A stretch of DNA of 64,000 bases. Origin: CAKSQF01 sp964568425 (GTDB lineage Bacteria; Bacillota; Clostridia; Oscillospirales; CAG-272). Of this stretch, positions 26,801 to 35,775 are shown piece after piece. The stretch is from contig CAZMPO010000006.1 of the NCBI GenBank assembly GCA_964568425.1, positions 41,104 through 105,103 of the forward strand, read 5' to 3'. The stretch's first letter is position 1; every line of letters starts with the position of its first letter. The position numbers and the translations under genes are program-made. The notes under the pieces were generated by a model. The model ran no database searches. It had not been told where the DNA came from and worked only from the letters and a program-made list of their open reading frames with translations.

Positions 26801-27580
26801 ATGAGAACGGTTATAAAGGTAGGGACGTCAACGCTGGCGCATCCCTCCGGCAACATAAACATACGCAGATTCGAGAGCCTTTGCAAGGTCATCAGCGATC
26901 TGAAAAACTCGGGGCAGGAGATCGTCCTTGTATCGTCGGGAGCTATTGCCATGGGCATGGGCAAACTGAAATTTGCCGAGCGTCCGACCGACATTCCAAC
27001 AAAGCAGGCTGCCGCCGCTGTCGGTCAATGCGAGCTTATGGACAGCTACGAGAGGATATTTGCAAGCTACAATCACACAACGGCGCAGATACTCATCACG
27101 GGTGCCGATCTTACATCAGACGAGCGCAGGCAGAATTTCCACAACACGGTATTCAGGCTTCTTGAGCTTTCGGTACTGCCGATAATCAACGAGAACGACA
27201 CGGTTGCCACCGACGAGATTTCGGTCGGCGACAATGACAGTCTTGCCGCCATCGTCGCACGCTCGCTGTCAGCCGATCTGCTTATACTTTTATCCGACAT
27301 TGACGGACTCTACACTGCCGATCCGCATTTTGACAAAGAGGCAAGGATCATAGATCGGGTCACCGAGATCACGCCGGAGATCATCGCGCTTGCGGGCGGC
27401 TCGGGAGGAAAGCTCGGCACGGGCGGCATGGCAACAAAGCTTCACGCCGCGCAGATAACGACGGCATCCGGCATTCCGATGATAATCGCAAACGGAGAGC
27501 GACCCGAGATCCTCTATGACATATTCGAGGGCAAAAAAGTCGGAACATATTTCGAAGGTTCTCGAAAGGAGCAGATCTGA
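26801..27580 (+). CDS. proB: glutamate 5-kinase (no PUA domain)
   Basis: 259 residues. Phosphorylates glutamate, the first proline step. Amino acid kinase fold with VIKVGTSTL at the N terminus, VSSGAIAMGMGKL, LPIINENDTVATDEISVGDNDSLAA and GTGGMATKLHAAQITTASGIPMIIANG. E. coli ProB is about 367 residues; the missing part is the C-terminal PUA domain, and short forms are common in Firmicutes. Its TGA overlaps the proA ATG (TGATG). Confidence 0.95.
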   Translation: MRTVIKVGTSTLAHPSGNINIRRFESLCKVISDLKNSGQEIVLVSSGAIAMGMGKLKFAERPTDIPTKQAAAAVGQCELMDSYERIFASYNHTTAQILITGADLTSDERRQNFHNTVFRLLELSVLPIINENDTVATDEISVGDNDSLAAIVARSLSADLLILLSDIDGLYTADPHFDKEARIIDRVTEITPEIIALAGGSGGKLGTGGMATKLHAAQITTASGIPMIIANGERPEILYDIFEGKKVGTYFEGSRKEQI

Positions 27581-28839
27581 TGACTACGAGTGAAATAATA
27601 TCCGCCGCCAAAAGTGCGGCACCGTCTATCGCGGCGCTCACATCTGCCGAGAAAGACAAGGCACTTTGTCTCATGGCTGATGCAGTATTGGCAAAAATGG
27701 ACGAGATACTGTCGGCAAATGCCGCCGATCTCGACGCGGCGCGTGATCATCTGTCATCGGCGATGATCGACAGGTTGACGCTGACCGATCAGAGGATCGC
27801 CGACATGGCAAACGGCATACGCGCACTTACAAAGCTTCCCGACCCTGTCGGGCGTGTGACAGAGAGTCGCGTGCTCGAAAACAATTTACAGCTCGAAAAG
27901 CGGACAGTTCCCTTGGGGCTTGTCGCGATCATATACGAGAGCCGACCGAACGTCACGTCGGATGCCGCGGCACTCTGCATAAAATCAGGAAATGCCTGCC
28001 TTTTGCGAACGGGCAGAGATGCCATCCGCTCGTCGGGCGCGATAGTTTCCGCAATGCGGCAGGGGCTTCGGGCGGCAGAGATACCGACCGATGCGATCTG
28101 CCTCATTGAGGACACCGATCACCGATCGGCTGATGAGATAATGCAGGCGGTCGGGTATGTCGACCTTTTGATACCGAGAGGCGGTGCGGGACTGATATCA
28201 GCCTGCGTAAGAGGTGCAAAAGTTCCCGTACTTCAAACGGGAACGGGCATATGTCACATTTACGTTGACAAGGATGCCGACATCGAAAAGGCACTTGACA
28301 TTGTTGAAAACGCCAAAACGAGCAGACCGTCGGTATGCAACGCCGCCGAGGTCTGCCTTGTCCACCGCGGCATCGCAGATCGCTTTTTGCCAAGGCTCAA
28401 AGAACGGCTTGTTGACAGGCGAGCATCCGCATCCCTTCCTTGTGTCGAGTTAAGGCTTGACGAGGCGGCGCATAAAGTGATCGACGGAGTACCTGCGAGC
28501 GAGCGTGATTTTGACACCGAATTTCTTGACTACATTTTGGCGGTCAAGGTCGTCGATTCGGTAAAAGACGCGACAGATCACATCGCCGCGCATTCGACCG
28601 GACATTCGGAGGCGATCGTAACCGAGGATGCAAAAGCCGCAGAGCAGTTTGTTAATGCGGTCGACAGTGCCGCCGTATATGTAAACGCATCAACGAGATT
28701 CACCGACGGCGGACAGTTCGGGCTTGGTTGCGAAATGGGAATATCGACGCAGAAGTTGCATGCACGCGGTCCCGTCGGGCTCTGCGAGCTGACATCATAC
28801 AAATACGTAATTCACGGAAACGGACAGACACGCAAATAA
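27580..28839 (+). CDS. proA: glutamate-5-semialdehyde dehydrogenase (gamma-glutamyl phosphate reductase)
   Basis: 419 residues, full length. Reduces gamma-glutamyl phosphate with NADPH in the second proline step. Aldehyde-dehydrogenase fold: PLGLVAIIYESRPNVTSDAAALCIKSGNACLLR (about 110-140), catalytic Cys in TSRPSVCNAAEVCLVH (about residue 255), and C-terminal VNASTRFTDGGQFGLGCEMGISTQKLHARGP. Translationally coupled to proB; proC starts 12 bp downstream. Confidence 0.96.
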   Translation: MTTSEIISAAKSAAPSIAALTSAEKDKALCLMADAVLAKMDEILSANAADLDAARDHLSSAMIDRLTLTDQRIADMANGIRALTKLPDPVGRVTESRVLENNLQLEKRTVPLGLVAIIYESRPNVTSDAAALCIKSGNACLLRTGRDAIRSSGAIVSAMRQGLRAAEIPTDAICLIEDTDHRSADEIMQAVGYVDLLIPRGGAGLISACVRGAKVPVLQTGTGICHIYVDKDADIEKALDIVENAKTSRPSVCNAAEVCLVHRGIADRFLPRLKERLVDRRASASLPCVELRLDEAAHKVIDGVPASERDFDTEFLDYILAVKVVDSVKDATDHIAAHSTGHSEAIVTEDAKAAEQFVNAVDSAAVYVNASTRFTDGGQFGLGCEMGISTQKLHARGPVGLCELTSYKYVIHGNGQTRK

Positions 28840-28851
28840 AACGGAGGGCTT

Positions 28852-29688
28852 ATGGAAAACAACGGACACGAGTGGGTCAAATATGAGCTTGGTGTGATCG
28901 GAGTCGGTAACATGGGCGCGGCACTTGCGAGAGCGGCGGCGAGGGTAACAAAGTCGATCATTCTTTCCAACAGAACAAAAAGCAAAGCAGAGGCTCTCGC
29001 GGGCGAGTTATCGGTCGCATCAGGTGACAATGCCGCGGTCGCGCACTCATCGAGCATGATAATGCTCGGTGTAAAGCCGTCCATGATCTCGGGTGTGATA
29101 TCCGATATCTCACCGATACTTTCGAAAAGGGCTTGTCGCGGCGAGAAGTTCTGTCTTGTCAACATGGCGGCGGGAGTGACGATATCTGACATAGAAAGCA
29201 TGCTGACCTCAACAAAAACGCCCATCATCAGGATGATGCCGAACACACCCGTATCGATCGGTCAGGGCGTGATCCTTCGTGCCTGCAACGAGTCGGGAGC
29301 GGAGTACATTGCCGATTTTGACAGACTTTTTGGACAAAGCGGCAAGATCGTCGATCTTGACGAAAAGCTATTTGACGCAGGGGGCGCGATATCCGGCTGT
29401 TCGCCTGCATTTGTCGACATTTTTATGGATGCGCTTGCAGAGGGCGGCGTTCGGAGCGGTCTGCCGAGGGCACTTGCCGAAGAGCTTGCCGAGCAGACGG
29501 TTTTGGGCAGTGCGGCACTTGCGCTTGAGAGCAAAATGCACCTTTGCGCGCTCCGTGATGCGGTCTGCTCACCCGGCGGGAGCACGATCGAGGGCGTTTC
29601 GGTCCTCGAAAAGTCAGCATTCAGAGCGACTGTATCCGATGCGGTAGTAGCATCAAAGAAGCGTTCATCCGAGCTTTTTAAGAAGTAA
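28852..29688 (+). CDS. proC: pyrroline-5-carboxylate reductase
   Basis: 278 residues. Last proline step, NAD(P)H-dependent. N-terminal Rossmann motif LGVIGVGNMGAALARA, then MIMLGVKPSMI, IIRMMPNTPVSIGQGV, and C-terminal signature region DAVCSPGGSTIEGVSVLEKSAFRATV. GGAGGG lies upstream of the ATG. proBAC in this order forms a complete proline pathway from glutamate. Confidence 0.95.
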   Translation: MENNGHEWVKYELGVIGVGNMGAALARAAARVTKSIILSNRTKSKAEALAGELSVASGDNAAVAHSSSMIMLGVKPSMISGVISDISPILSKRACRGEKFCLVNMAAGVTISDIESMLTSTKTPIIRMMPNTPVSIGQGVILRACNESGAEYIADFDRLFGQSGKIVDLDEKLFDAGGAISGCSPAFVDIFMDALAEGGVRSGLPRALAEELAEQTVLGSAALALESKMHLCALRDAVCSPGGSTIEGVSVLEKSAFRATVSDAVVASKKRSSELFKK

Positions 29689-29705
29689 GCCGACAAAGTA
29701 CAGGC

Positions 29706-29740
29706 ATCCGTGAGTCTTCACTCACGGATATCTGTGTTTT
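29706..29740 (+). terminator. terminator of proBAC
   Basis: 10-bp perfect stem ATCCGTGAGT / ACTCACGGAT (29706-29715 / 29720-29729), then a T-rich stretch ending in TTTT. Confidence 0.75.
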
Positions 29741-29803
29741 ATATACTTTTTTGAAAAATAATAAAAAGTTTACAAATTGTTCTGCCGCAAAACAGGCGTT
29801 GTA

Positions 29804-29812
29804 TGATATAAT
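29804..29812 (+). promoter_or_regulatory. extended -10 promoter of ruvCAB
   Basis: TGATATAAT, an extended -10 with perfect TATAAT (29807-29812), 40 bp before ruvC. No good -35 at 16-18 bp. Confidence 0.5.
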
Positions 29813-29851
29813 AAGATGATATACTATTGACTGCGAAAGGGGTCTGCTTCA

Positions 29852-30352
29852 ATGATAATACTCGGAATAGATCCCGGCATCGCGATCGTCGGATACGGCG
29901 TGATCGAATACAAAAATTCGCGTTTTCGTACGCTTGCGTTCGGCGCGATCCAAACACCGGCGCACACGCCTGTCGAGTCGCGGCTTTTGCAGATCAAAAA
30001 AGAGCTTTGCGAGATAATTGATCTGTATCATCCCGATGCGATGGCGGTTGAGGAGCTCTTTTTCAACACCAACGCAACGACCGGCATAATCGTCGCCGAG
30101 GCGAGAGGGGTCATACTGCTGTCAGCCGCCGAAAAAGGGGTCGAGGTATTCGAGTACACTCCTCTTCAGGTAAAGCAGTCGGTCGTCGGCTACGGAAAAG
30201 CGACAAAAACGCAGGTCATGCTGATGGTCAAGACATTTTTATCGCTCACAAACGCGCCAAAGCTTGATGACACCTGTGACGCACTTGCGATAGCTATCTG
30301 CCACGCCCACACGGGAGGCAGCAGGCTGAGAGAATATTACAATCTGAAATAA
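29852..30352 (+). CDS. ruvC: Holliday junction endonuclease RuvC
   Basis: 166 residues. Resolves Holliday junctions with the RuvAB motor. RNase H-like fold; first catalytic Asp in IILGIDPGIAIVGYGV (D7), catalytic Glu in MAVEELFFNTNATTGI (about residue 67), acidic residues in LDDTCDALAIAICHAH near the C terminus. AAAGGGG precedes the ATG. First gene of ruvC-ruvA-ruvB. Confidence 0.95.
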   Translation: MIILGIDPGIAIVGYGVIEYKNSRFRTLAFGAIQTPAHTPVESRLLQIKKELCEIIDLYHPDAMAVEELFFNTNATTGIIVAEARGVILLSAAEKGVEVFEYTPLQVKQSVVGYGKATKTQVMLMVKTFLSLTNAPKLDDTCDALAIAICHAHTGGSRLREYYNLK

Positions 30353-30394
30353 CGAGAAGATCAACCGACAACGGCAAAAAGTGGAGGCTTTTTC

Positions 30395-31012
30395 ATGTAT
30401 TATTACATTTCGGGAACACTTGCAGAGCTTTCGACATCGATGGCGGTCATAGACGCGGGCGGTGTCGGATACATGCTGAGCATATCATCAAATACGCTCG
30501 GTCGCCTTTCGGGTAAAGAGGGCGAATTTGTAAAGCTATTCACCTATTTTTCGGTCCGCGAGGATGCCATGGAGCTTTTCGGCTTTGCCGACGAGGACGA
30601 AAAGAAAGCCTTTGAACTGCTTATATCGGTATCCGGCGTCGGTCCTAAGGCGGCGCTTGCCGTTTTATCGGTGTTGACCCCCGACCGACTGTCGGGTGCT
30701 GTCATATCGGGTGACACGAAGCTAATATGCAAGGCGAACGGCGTCGGCAAAAAGATCGCCGAGAGGATCGTCCTTGAGCTGAAGGACAAGGTGTCAAAGG
30801 TGCTCGGTACACCAAATGCCGAAGTCGGCACTGCTCGTGGCGCACTCTCGGAGGAGCCGGTCGGAACATCGGCTGTAGCGGATGCGCACGCCGCGCTTAT
30901 GGTTCTCGGATACACGCGTGCCGAGGCAAATTATGCGCTTGAAACGCTTGACCAAACGCTTGATGCCGAAAGTCTGATACGCGAGGGTCTAAAGAGGCTC
31001 ATGAAGGGCTGA
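30395..31012 (+). CDS. ruvA: Holliday junction branch migration protein RuvA
   Basis: 205 residues. Tetrameric junction-binding protein: N-terminal OB fold (MYYYISGTLAEL...), helix-hairpin-helix pair with ISVSGVGPKAALAVLSVL and KANGVGKKIAERIVLELKDK, and a C-terminal RuvB-contacting domain (AALMVLGYTRAEANYALE). GGAGG is 8 nt before the ATG. Confidence 0.95.
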   Translation: MYYYISGTLAELSTSMAVIDAGGVGYMLSISSNTLGRLSGKEGEFVKLFTYFSVREDAMELFGFADEDEKKAFELLISVSGVGPKAALAVLSVLTPDRLSGAVISGDTKLICKANGVGKKIAERIVLELKDKVSKVLGTPNAEVGTARGALSEEPVGTSAVADAHAALMVLGYTRAEANYALETLDQTLDAESLIREGLKRLMKG

Positions 31013-31042
31013 TAACCATCGAAAGGACGGTTTCATCAAATA

Positions 31043-32110
31043 ATGGAAGATTTTGAACTTGACAACCGAATGCTCTCCGCCGAATACACGGAAAACGACA
31101 CCGACACGGAAACCACACTGCGTCCGCAACGTTTATCCGAATACATCGGTCAGGAAAAAGCGAAAGAAAACTTGAAAATATATATAGAGGCGGCTCGAAT
31201 GCGCGGCGACATGCTCGACCATGTTCTTCTTTACGGACCGCCCGGTCTGGGTAAAACAACGCTCTCTGCGATCATTGCCGCAGAGATGAACGTAAACATA
31301 AGGATAACATCCGGACCCGCGATCGAGAAAGCGGGCGATCTTGTTGCCCTGCTCACGAACCTGCAGGAAAACGACATACTTTTCATAGACGAGATACACC
31401 GTCTGCCAAGGCTGGTCGAGGAGGTCCTCTACCCTGCCATGGAAGACTTTGAGATAGACATAATCATAGGAAAGGGTCCTGCGGCAAGATCATTTCGCAT
31501 GAAGCTTCCGCATTTTACTCTGATCGGCGCAACGACGCGTGCAGGACAATTATCGACCCCTCTGCGCGACAGATTCGGAGTGGTCTTAAAGCTTGAGCTT
31601 TACAACGCCGACGAGCTTGCGCGTATCGTCACGAGATCGGCGAAAATACTCGAGTTCAACATAACCGAGGACGGTGCGAGGCAGATCGCCCTTTGCTCAC
31701 GCGGAACACCGAGAATTGCCAACAGGCTGTTAAAGCGAGTTCGCGATTTTGCGCAGGTCAAGGGCAAAGGCATAATCGACGGCGAAATCGCGAAATACGC
31801 TCTTACCGCACTCGAGATCGATGAGCTCGGACTTGACAGCGTTGACAGACGGATGCTCGAAACGATCATAAAGCTGTACGGCGGCGGTCCTGTCGGACTT
31901 GAGACCCTATCAGCTACGGTGGGCGAGGAATCGGTCACCATCGAGGATGTTTACGAGCCTTATCTCATGCAGATAGGGTTTTTATCGCGAACTCCGCGAG
32001 GAAGATGTGCGACAAGGCTCGCTTACGAGCATCTCGGGATGGAATACAGACCCGCAGGCGCAAATTCAGAGCAGGTCGGGCTTTTTGACGCCGACGGCAC
32101 GAACGAATGA
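31043..32110 (+). CDS. ruvB: Holliday junction branch migration helicase RuvB
   Basis: 355 residues. Hexameric AAA+ motor. RPQRLSEYIGQEKAKENL at the N terminus, Walker A LLYGPPGLGKTTL (about 66), Walker B ILFIDEIHRLPR, sensor 1 LIGATTRAG, arginine finger region LRDRFGVV, and a C-terminal winged-helix domain (GLDSVDRRMLETIIKLYGGGPVGLETLSATVGEE). Confidence 0.96.
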   Translation: MEDFELDNRMLSAEYTENDTDTETTLRPQRLSEYIGQEKAKENLKIYIEAARMRGDMLDHVLLYGPPGLGKTTLSAIIAAEMNVNIRITSGPAIEKAGDLVALLTNLQENDILFIDEIHRLPRLVEEVLYPAMEDFEIDIIIGKGPAARSFRMKLPHFTLIGATTRAGQLSTPLRDRFGVVLKLELYNADELARIVTRSAKILEFNITEDGARQIALCSRGTPRIANRLLKRVRDFAQVKGKGIIDGEIAKYALTALEIDELGLDSVDRRMLETIIKLYGGGPVGLETLSATVGEESVTIEDVYEPYLMQIGFLSRTPRGRCATRLAYEHLGMEYRPAGANSEQVGLFDADGTNE

Positions 32111-32136
32111 AACACTAAAGAAGGACACGAACACAG

Positions 32137-33012
32137 ATGTTTATTTCCGATAAATGGACAGACTATGAGCTGATCGACAGCTCGGACGGCAAGCGACTCG
32201 AGAGGTGGGGGAAATACACGCTCATCCGTCCCGATCCGCAGGTCATATGGAAGGATTGCGGACGCTCGCCACTTTGGAAACGTGCAAATGCTTCATACAG
32301 CAGATCGAGCGGTGGCGGCGGTCATTGGAACGGTACCGAACGCTTGCCTGAGGAATGGGTCATCGGCTACGAGGGACTCGGGCTGAAATTTAAGATAAAA
32401 CCGATGGGATTTAAGCACACGGGGCTCTTTCCCGAGCAGGCGGTCAACTGGGAATGGTTTTCCGAGCTGATAAAAAATGCGGGGAGACCGATCAAGCTTT
32501 TAAATCTTTTCGCCTACACCGGAGGTGCGACCCTTGCCGCCGCAAAGGCAGGGGCATCGGTCACTCATGTCGATGCGGCTCGCGGCATTGTTGCAAAGGC
32601 AAGAGAAAACGCCGCACTCTCGGGTTTGTCGGACGCGCCGATAAGATGGATCGTTGACGACTGTCAGAAATTTATCGAACGCGAAATTCGCCGCGGAAAC
32701 AAATACGATGCGATAATAATGGACCCTCCCTCATATGGTAGAGGTCCGACGGGCGAGATATGGAAGCTCGAGGACAACATTTACGAATTTGTAAAGCTTT
32801 GCTCGGGCGTTCTTTCGTCCGATCCGCTGCTTGTACTGATCAATTCATACACCACCGGTCTTTCGGCATCTACGATGGGATATGTACTCCAAGCGGCTTT
32901 TGCTGACAGATTTGACGGTACGGTCGACTGCGACGAGGTCGGGCTGCCCGTTTCCGAGCGAGGACTGATACTTCCCTGCGGTGCCGCCGCAAGATGGACA
33001 CCGAAAAGATGA
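32137..33012 (+). CDS. class I SAM-dependent methyltransferase, RlmI/RlmK-like
   Basis: 291 residues. SAM-binding motif LNLFAYTGGATLAAAKAGASVTHVDA (about 120-145) and catalytic-type motif IMDPPSYGRGP (about 197), as in m5C/m2G 23S rRNA methyltransferases of the RlmI/RlmL family. It lacks the N-terminal PUA domain of RlmI. The target base is unknown. Lies between ruvB and the ECF transporter genes; its stop is 26 bp before the ecfA1 start. Confidence 0.82.
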   Translation: MFISDKWTDYELIDSSDGKRLERWGKYTLIRPDPQVIWKDCGRSPLWKRANASYSRSSGGGGHWNGTERLPEEWVIGYEGLGLKFKIKPMGFKHTGLFPEQAVNWEWFSELIKNAGRPIKLLNLFAYTGGATLAAAKAGASVTHVDAARGIVAKARENAALSGLSDAPIRWIVDDCQKFIEREIRRGNKYDAIIMDPPSYGRGPTGEIWKLEDNIYEFVKLCSGVLSSDPLLVLINSYTTGLSASTMGYVLQAAFADRFDGTVDCDEVGLPVSERGLILPCGAAARWTPKR

Positions 33013-33038
33013 TCCAAGCAAAAAAGGAGCTTGGCGAT

Positions 33039-33953
33039 ATGCACAACGAAAAAACAGATAAAAATACAGACAAGAATATGCTTCACACGCCGTACATTGA
33101 GATAAAAGACCTCTGTTTTCACTACACGGACGATGAGGACAGACCGATCGAGGTCTTGAAGGGTCTCGATCTCACCATCGAGAAGGGGTCGTTTACCGCG
33201 GTACTCGGGCGAAACGGATCGGGAAAATCTACACTTGCAAGACTTTTATCGCTCATACTCGAGCCGAGCTCGGGCGAGATCACGGTAAACGGCATAAAAT
33301 GCAGTCCCGAAATGACCGACGAGGATATTATCAAGGTCAGACGCTCACTCGGAATGGTTTTTCAAAATCCCGACAATCAGCTCGTGGCTACCGTCGTTGA
33401 AGAAGACGTGGCGTTTGGCCCCGAAAATCTCGGTATTGAGCCACACGAGATACGCCGCCGTGTCGAGGATGCTCTCGCGGCTGTCGGCATGACCGAATAC
33501 GCACGTCACGCGCCGTCAAAGCTGTCGGGCGGTCAGAAACAGCGCATAGCGATAGCGGGCGTTATTGCGATGATGCCCGACTGCATAATATTTGACGAAT
33601 CCACCGCGATGCTTGACCCACTCGGCAGATCTGATGTAATGAAGATCATGCAAAGGTTGAACCGCGAGAACGGTATGACGATAATAACGATCACGCATAA
33701 TATGGACGAGGCGATCCTTACCGATCGTGTGATCGTCCTCGATGACGGCAGGATTTCCCTTGACGGCACACCGAGCGAGATCTTCACAAAGGTCGACGAG
33801 CTTCACGCGATGGGGCTTGCGGTTCCGCAGGCGAGCGAGCTTATACACAAGCTTCGTGCGTCAGGAGCAAAGCTTCCCGACGGGATAATATCAGAGGCAG
33901 CTGCCGTCGATGCCATTGCGGCTCTTCTTGACGTAAACTGCCAGCATATTTAA
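33039..33953 (+). CDS. ecfA1: energy-coupling factor transporter ATPase EcfA1
   Basis: 304 residues. One of two ATPases powering ECF vitamin/metal importers. Walker A VLGRNGSGKSTLARLL, Q-loop MVFQNPDNQLVATVVEEDVAFGPENLG (the DNQ pattern is typical of EcfA1), signature LSGGQKQR, Walker B CIIFDESTAMLDPLGR. The chosen ATG (33039) follows AAGGAG (33024-33029); the frame is also open to an ATG at 32994 inside the methyltransferase gene, which has no ribosome site. Confidence 0.92.
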   Translation: MHNEKTDKNTDKNMLHTPYIEIKDLCFHYTDDEDRPIEVLKGLDLTIEKGSFTAVLGRNGSGKSTLARLLSLILEPSSGEITVNGIKCSPEMTDEDIIKVRRSLGMVFQNPDNQLVATVVEEDVAFGPENLGIEPHEIRRRVEDALAAVGMTEYARHAPSKLSGGQKQRIAIAGVIAMMPDCIIFDESTAMLDPLGRSDVMKIMQRLNRENGMTIITITHNMDEAILTDRVIVLDDGRISLDGTPSEIFTKVDELHAMGLAVPQASELIHKLRASGAKLPDGIISEAAAVDAIAALLDVNCQHI

Positions 33954-33979
33954 CAAAAGACTATAATAAAGGCATTAAA

Positions 33980-34921
33980 ATGCGAAAGAAACAAGAAAAA
34001 GACACAAAACAGATACAGAACTCTACCGATGCCGCGCATGAGCGCAACAGCGAAAGCATTATAGAGCTGTGCGGAGTAAGCTACAGCTACGGCAAAGACA
34101 CGGTCTTTTACAAAAAGGCTGTCGATGATCTGACATTGTCGATCAGGCGGTCGAGCGTCACGGGAATAATCGGGCACACGGGTTCGGGCAAGTCGACGCT
34201 TGTCCAAATGATGTGCGGACTTCTTCGTCCCGATGAAGGCAAGGTCTATCTCGACGGAGAGGACATTTTTTTGGACAAAAAGAAGCTTCAAAGTGTAAGA
34301 TTCCGTGTAGGGCTTGTTTTTCAATATCCCGAATATCAGCTTTTTGACGAGACGGTCGCACGCGACATAGCATTCGGTCCGAAGAACCAAGGGCTGTCGG
34401 AGGAAGAGATCGATCAAAGAGTTAAAGAGGCGGCGGCATTCGTTCGTCTTGAACCCGAGCTTATGGAAAAATCTCCGTTTGAACTTTCGGGCGGTCAAAA
34501 AAGACGCGCGGCGATAGCGGGAGTTATTGCGATGCGTCCCGAGGTGCTCATACTTGACGAGCCTGCCTCCGGGCTTGATCCGATCGGACGCGAGACTGTT
34601 TTTTCGGGACTGCTGGAATACAGAGAAAAAACAGGTGCGACTGTGATTATTGTCAGTCACTCGATGGAAGACATGGCGCGCTACAGCGACGACATAATCG
34701 TCATGAACGGCGGCAGGCTTGCCATGACAGGAAGCAAGGCGGAGATCTTTTCGAGGGCTGATACGCTTTGCTCCATGGGGCTTGACATACCGCAGGTCAG
34801 CTCGATCATGCTTAAGCTGAGACGTCGCGGATATCCTATATCGCAAGGGATATTCACAGTCGAGGATGCCGAGCGCGAGATCCTGCGTCTTCTTTCGAAG
34901 GGAGGTCACGAGCATGCTTAA
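33980..34921 (+). CDS. ecfA2: energy-coupling factor transporter ATPase EcfA2
   Basis: 313 residues. Second ECF ATPase: Walker A IIGHTGSGKSTLVQMM, Q-loop LVFQYPEYQLFDETVARDIAFGPKN (YPEYQLF is an EcfA2 hallmark), signature LSGGQKRR, Walker B LILDEPASGLDP. A charged N-terminal extension (MRKKQEKDTKQIQ...) of about 35 residues precedes the domain. Its end overlaps the ecfT start by 8 bp. Confidence 0.93.
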   Translation: MRKKQEKDTKQIQNSTDAAHERNSESIIELCGVSYSYGKDTVFYKKAVDDLTLSIRRSSVTGIIGHTGSGKSTLVQMMCGLLRPDEGKVYLDGEDIFLDKKKLQSVRFRVGLVFQYPEYQLFDETVARDIAFGPKNQGLSEEEIDQRVKEAAAFVRLEPELMEKSPFELSGGQKRRAAIAGVIAMRPEVLILDEPASGLDPIGRETVFSGLLEYREKTGATVIIVSHSMEDMARYSDDIIVMNGGRLAMTGSKAEIFSRADTLCSMGLDIPQVSSIMLKLRRRGYPISQGIFTVEDAEREILRLLSKGGHEHA

Positions 34922-35741
34922 GGACATCACACTGGGGCAATATTTTCCGGGAGACTCTCCCCTGCACCGACTTGATCCCCGAATGAAGATCATACTCGCG
35001 ATCTACTATATTGTCATAATTTTTCTGGCGAAAGATATCGTAACCGTCGGCGTGATCACACTTTTGGGGTTCATTCTTGCACCGATCGGGCGTATACCGA
35101 TAAAGACTCTGCTCAAATCCCTGAAACCGCTTCGTTTTATTCTGATTTTCACTGCGATACTGAACATTTTCCTTCACAAGGGTGAAACCGCGATCTTTGA
35201 GTTTGGGATCATACACATATACGCGGAGGGTATTGTCTATGCCCTGCTGATTGCGCTAAGGCTTGTCGCACTGCTGATCGGAACAAGCATGATACTCACA
35301 TACACGACCTCACCGAGTGCTCTGACCGATGCGATCGATCAGCTTTTGTCGCCGCTCAAGGTGTTCCACATCCCGGTTCACGACTTTGCCATGATGATGA
35401 CGATCGCACTTCGCTTTATTCCGACGCTCGTTGACGAGACCGATCAGATAATGACGGCACAGAAGGCAAGAGGTGCGGATTTCGAAACAGGGTCGCTTGT
35501 ATCAAGAGCAAGGGCTTTGCTTCCGATCTTTATTCCGCTTTTCGTATCATCGGTTCGCCATGCAGGTGAGCTTGCGACGGCGATGGAATGCCGCTGTTAC
35601 ATCGGAGGCGAGGGCAGAACGCGAATGAACAAGCTTCATTTTCATGCGTCCGACTTTGTCGCGCTTATTCTCATGAGTTTGCTTTGCGCGGGCGTTGTGT
35701 TCATGCGCTATCTGCCGATGCCCGAAATAATCTGCTTTTAA
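34914..35741 (+). CDS. ecfT: energy-coupling factor transporter transmembrane protein EcfT
   Basis: 275 residues, about five helices. Couples the EcfA ATPases to substrate-binding S components, which are encoded elsewhere. Family motifs: SPLHRLDPRMKIIL near the N terminus, the coupling motif AQKARGADFETGS and AMECRCYIGGEGRTR (two Ala-Arg-Gly-type segments). Start 34914 follows GGGAGG (34900-34905). ecfA1-A2-T-truA is the conserved Firmicute order, here detached from the ribosomal protein cluster that usually precedes it. Confidence 0.92.
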   Translation: MLKDITLGQYFPGDSPLHRLDPRMKIILAIYYIVIIFLAKDIVTVGVITLLGFILAPIGRIPIKTLLKSLKPLRFILIFTAILNIFLHKGETAIFEFGIIHIYAEGIVYALLIALRLVALLIGTSMILTYTTSPSALTDAIDQLLSPLKVFHIPVHDFAMMMTIALRFIPTLVDETDQIMTAQKARGADFETGSLVSRARALLPIFIPLFVSSVRHAGELATAMECRCYIGGEGRTRMNKLHFHASDFVALILMSLLCAGVVFMRYLPMPEIICF

Positions 35742-35775
35742 CAGGGCAATCACACCGTCTTGAGGAGAGAAATAC

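Noticed and set aside
26801..27580. proB as a truncated pseudogene
   Set aside because: The PUA domain is absent, but the kinase domain is complete and the frame is coupled to proA; short ProB forms are normal in Firmicutes.
34866..34913. Earlier ATG at 34866 for ecfT
   Set aside because: It lies deep inside ecfA2 without a ribosome site; ATG 34914 follows GGGAGG and matches the family's N terminus.
33950..34993. 347-codon minus-strand frame opposite ecfA2
   Set aside because: Shadow; ecfA2 has every ATPase motif.
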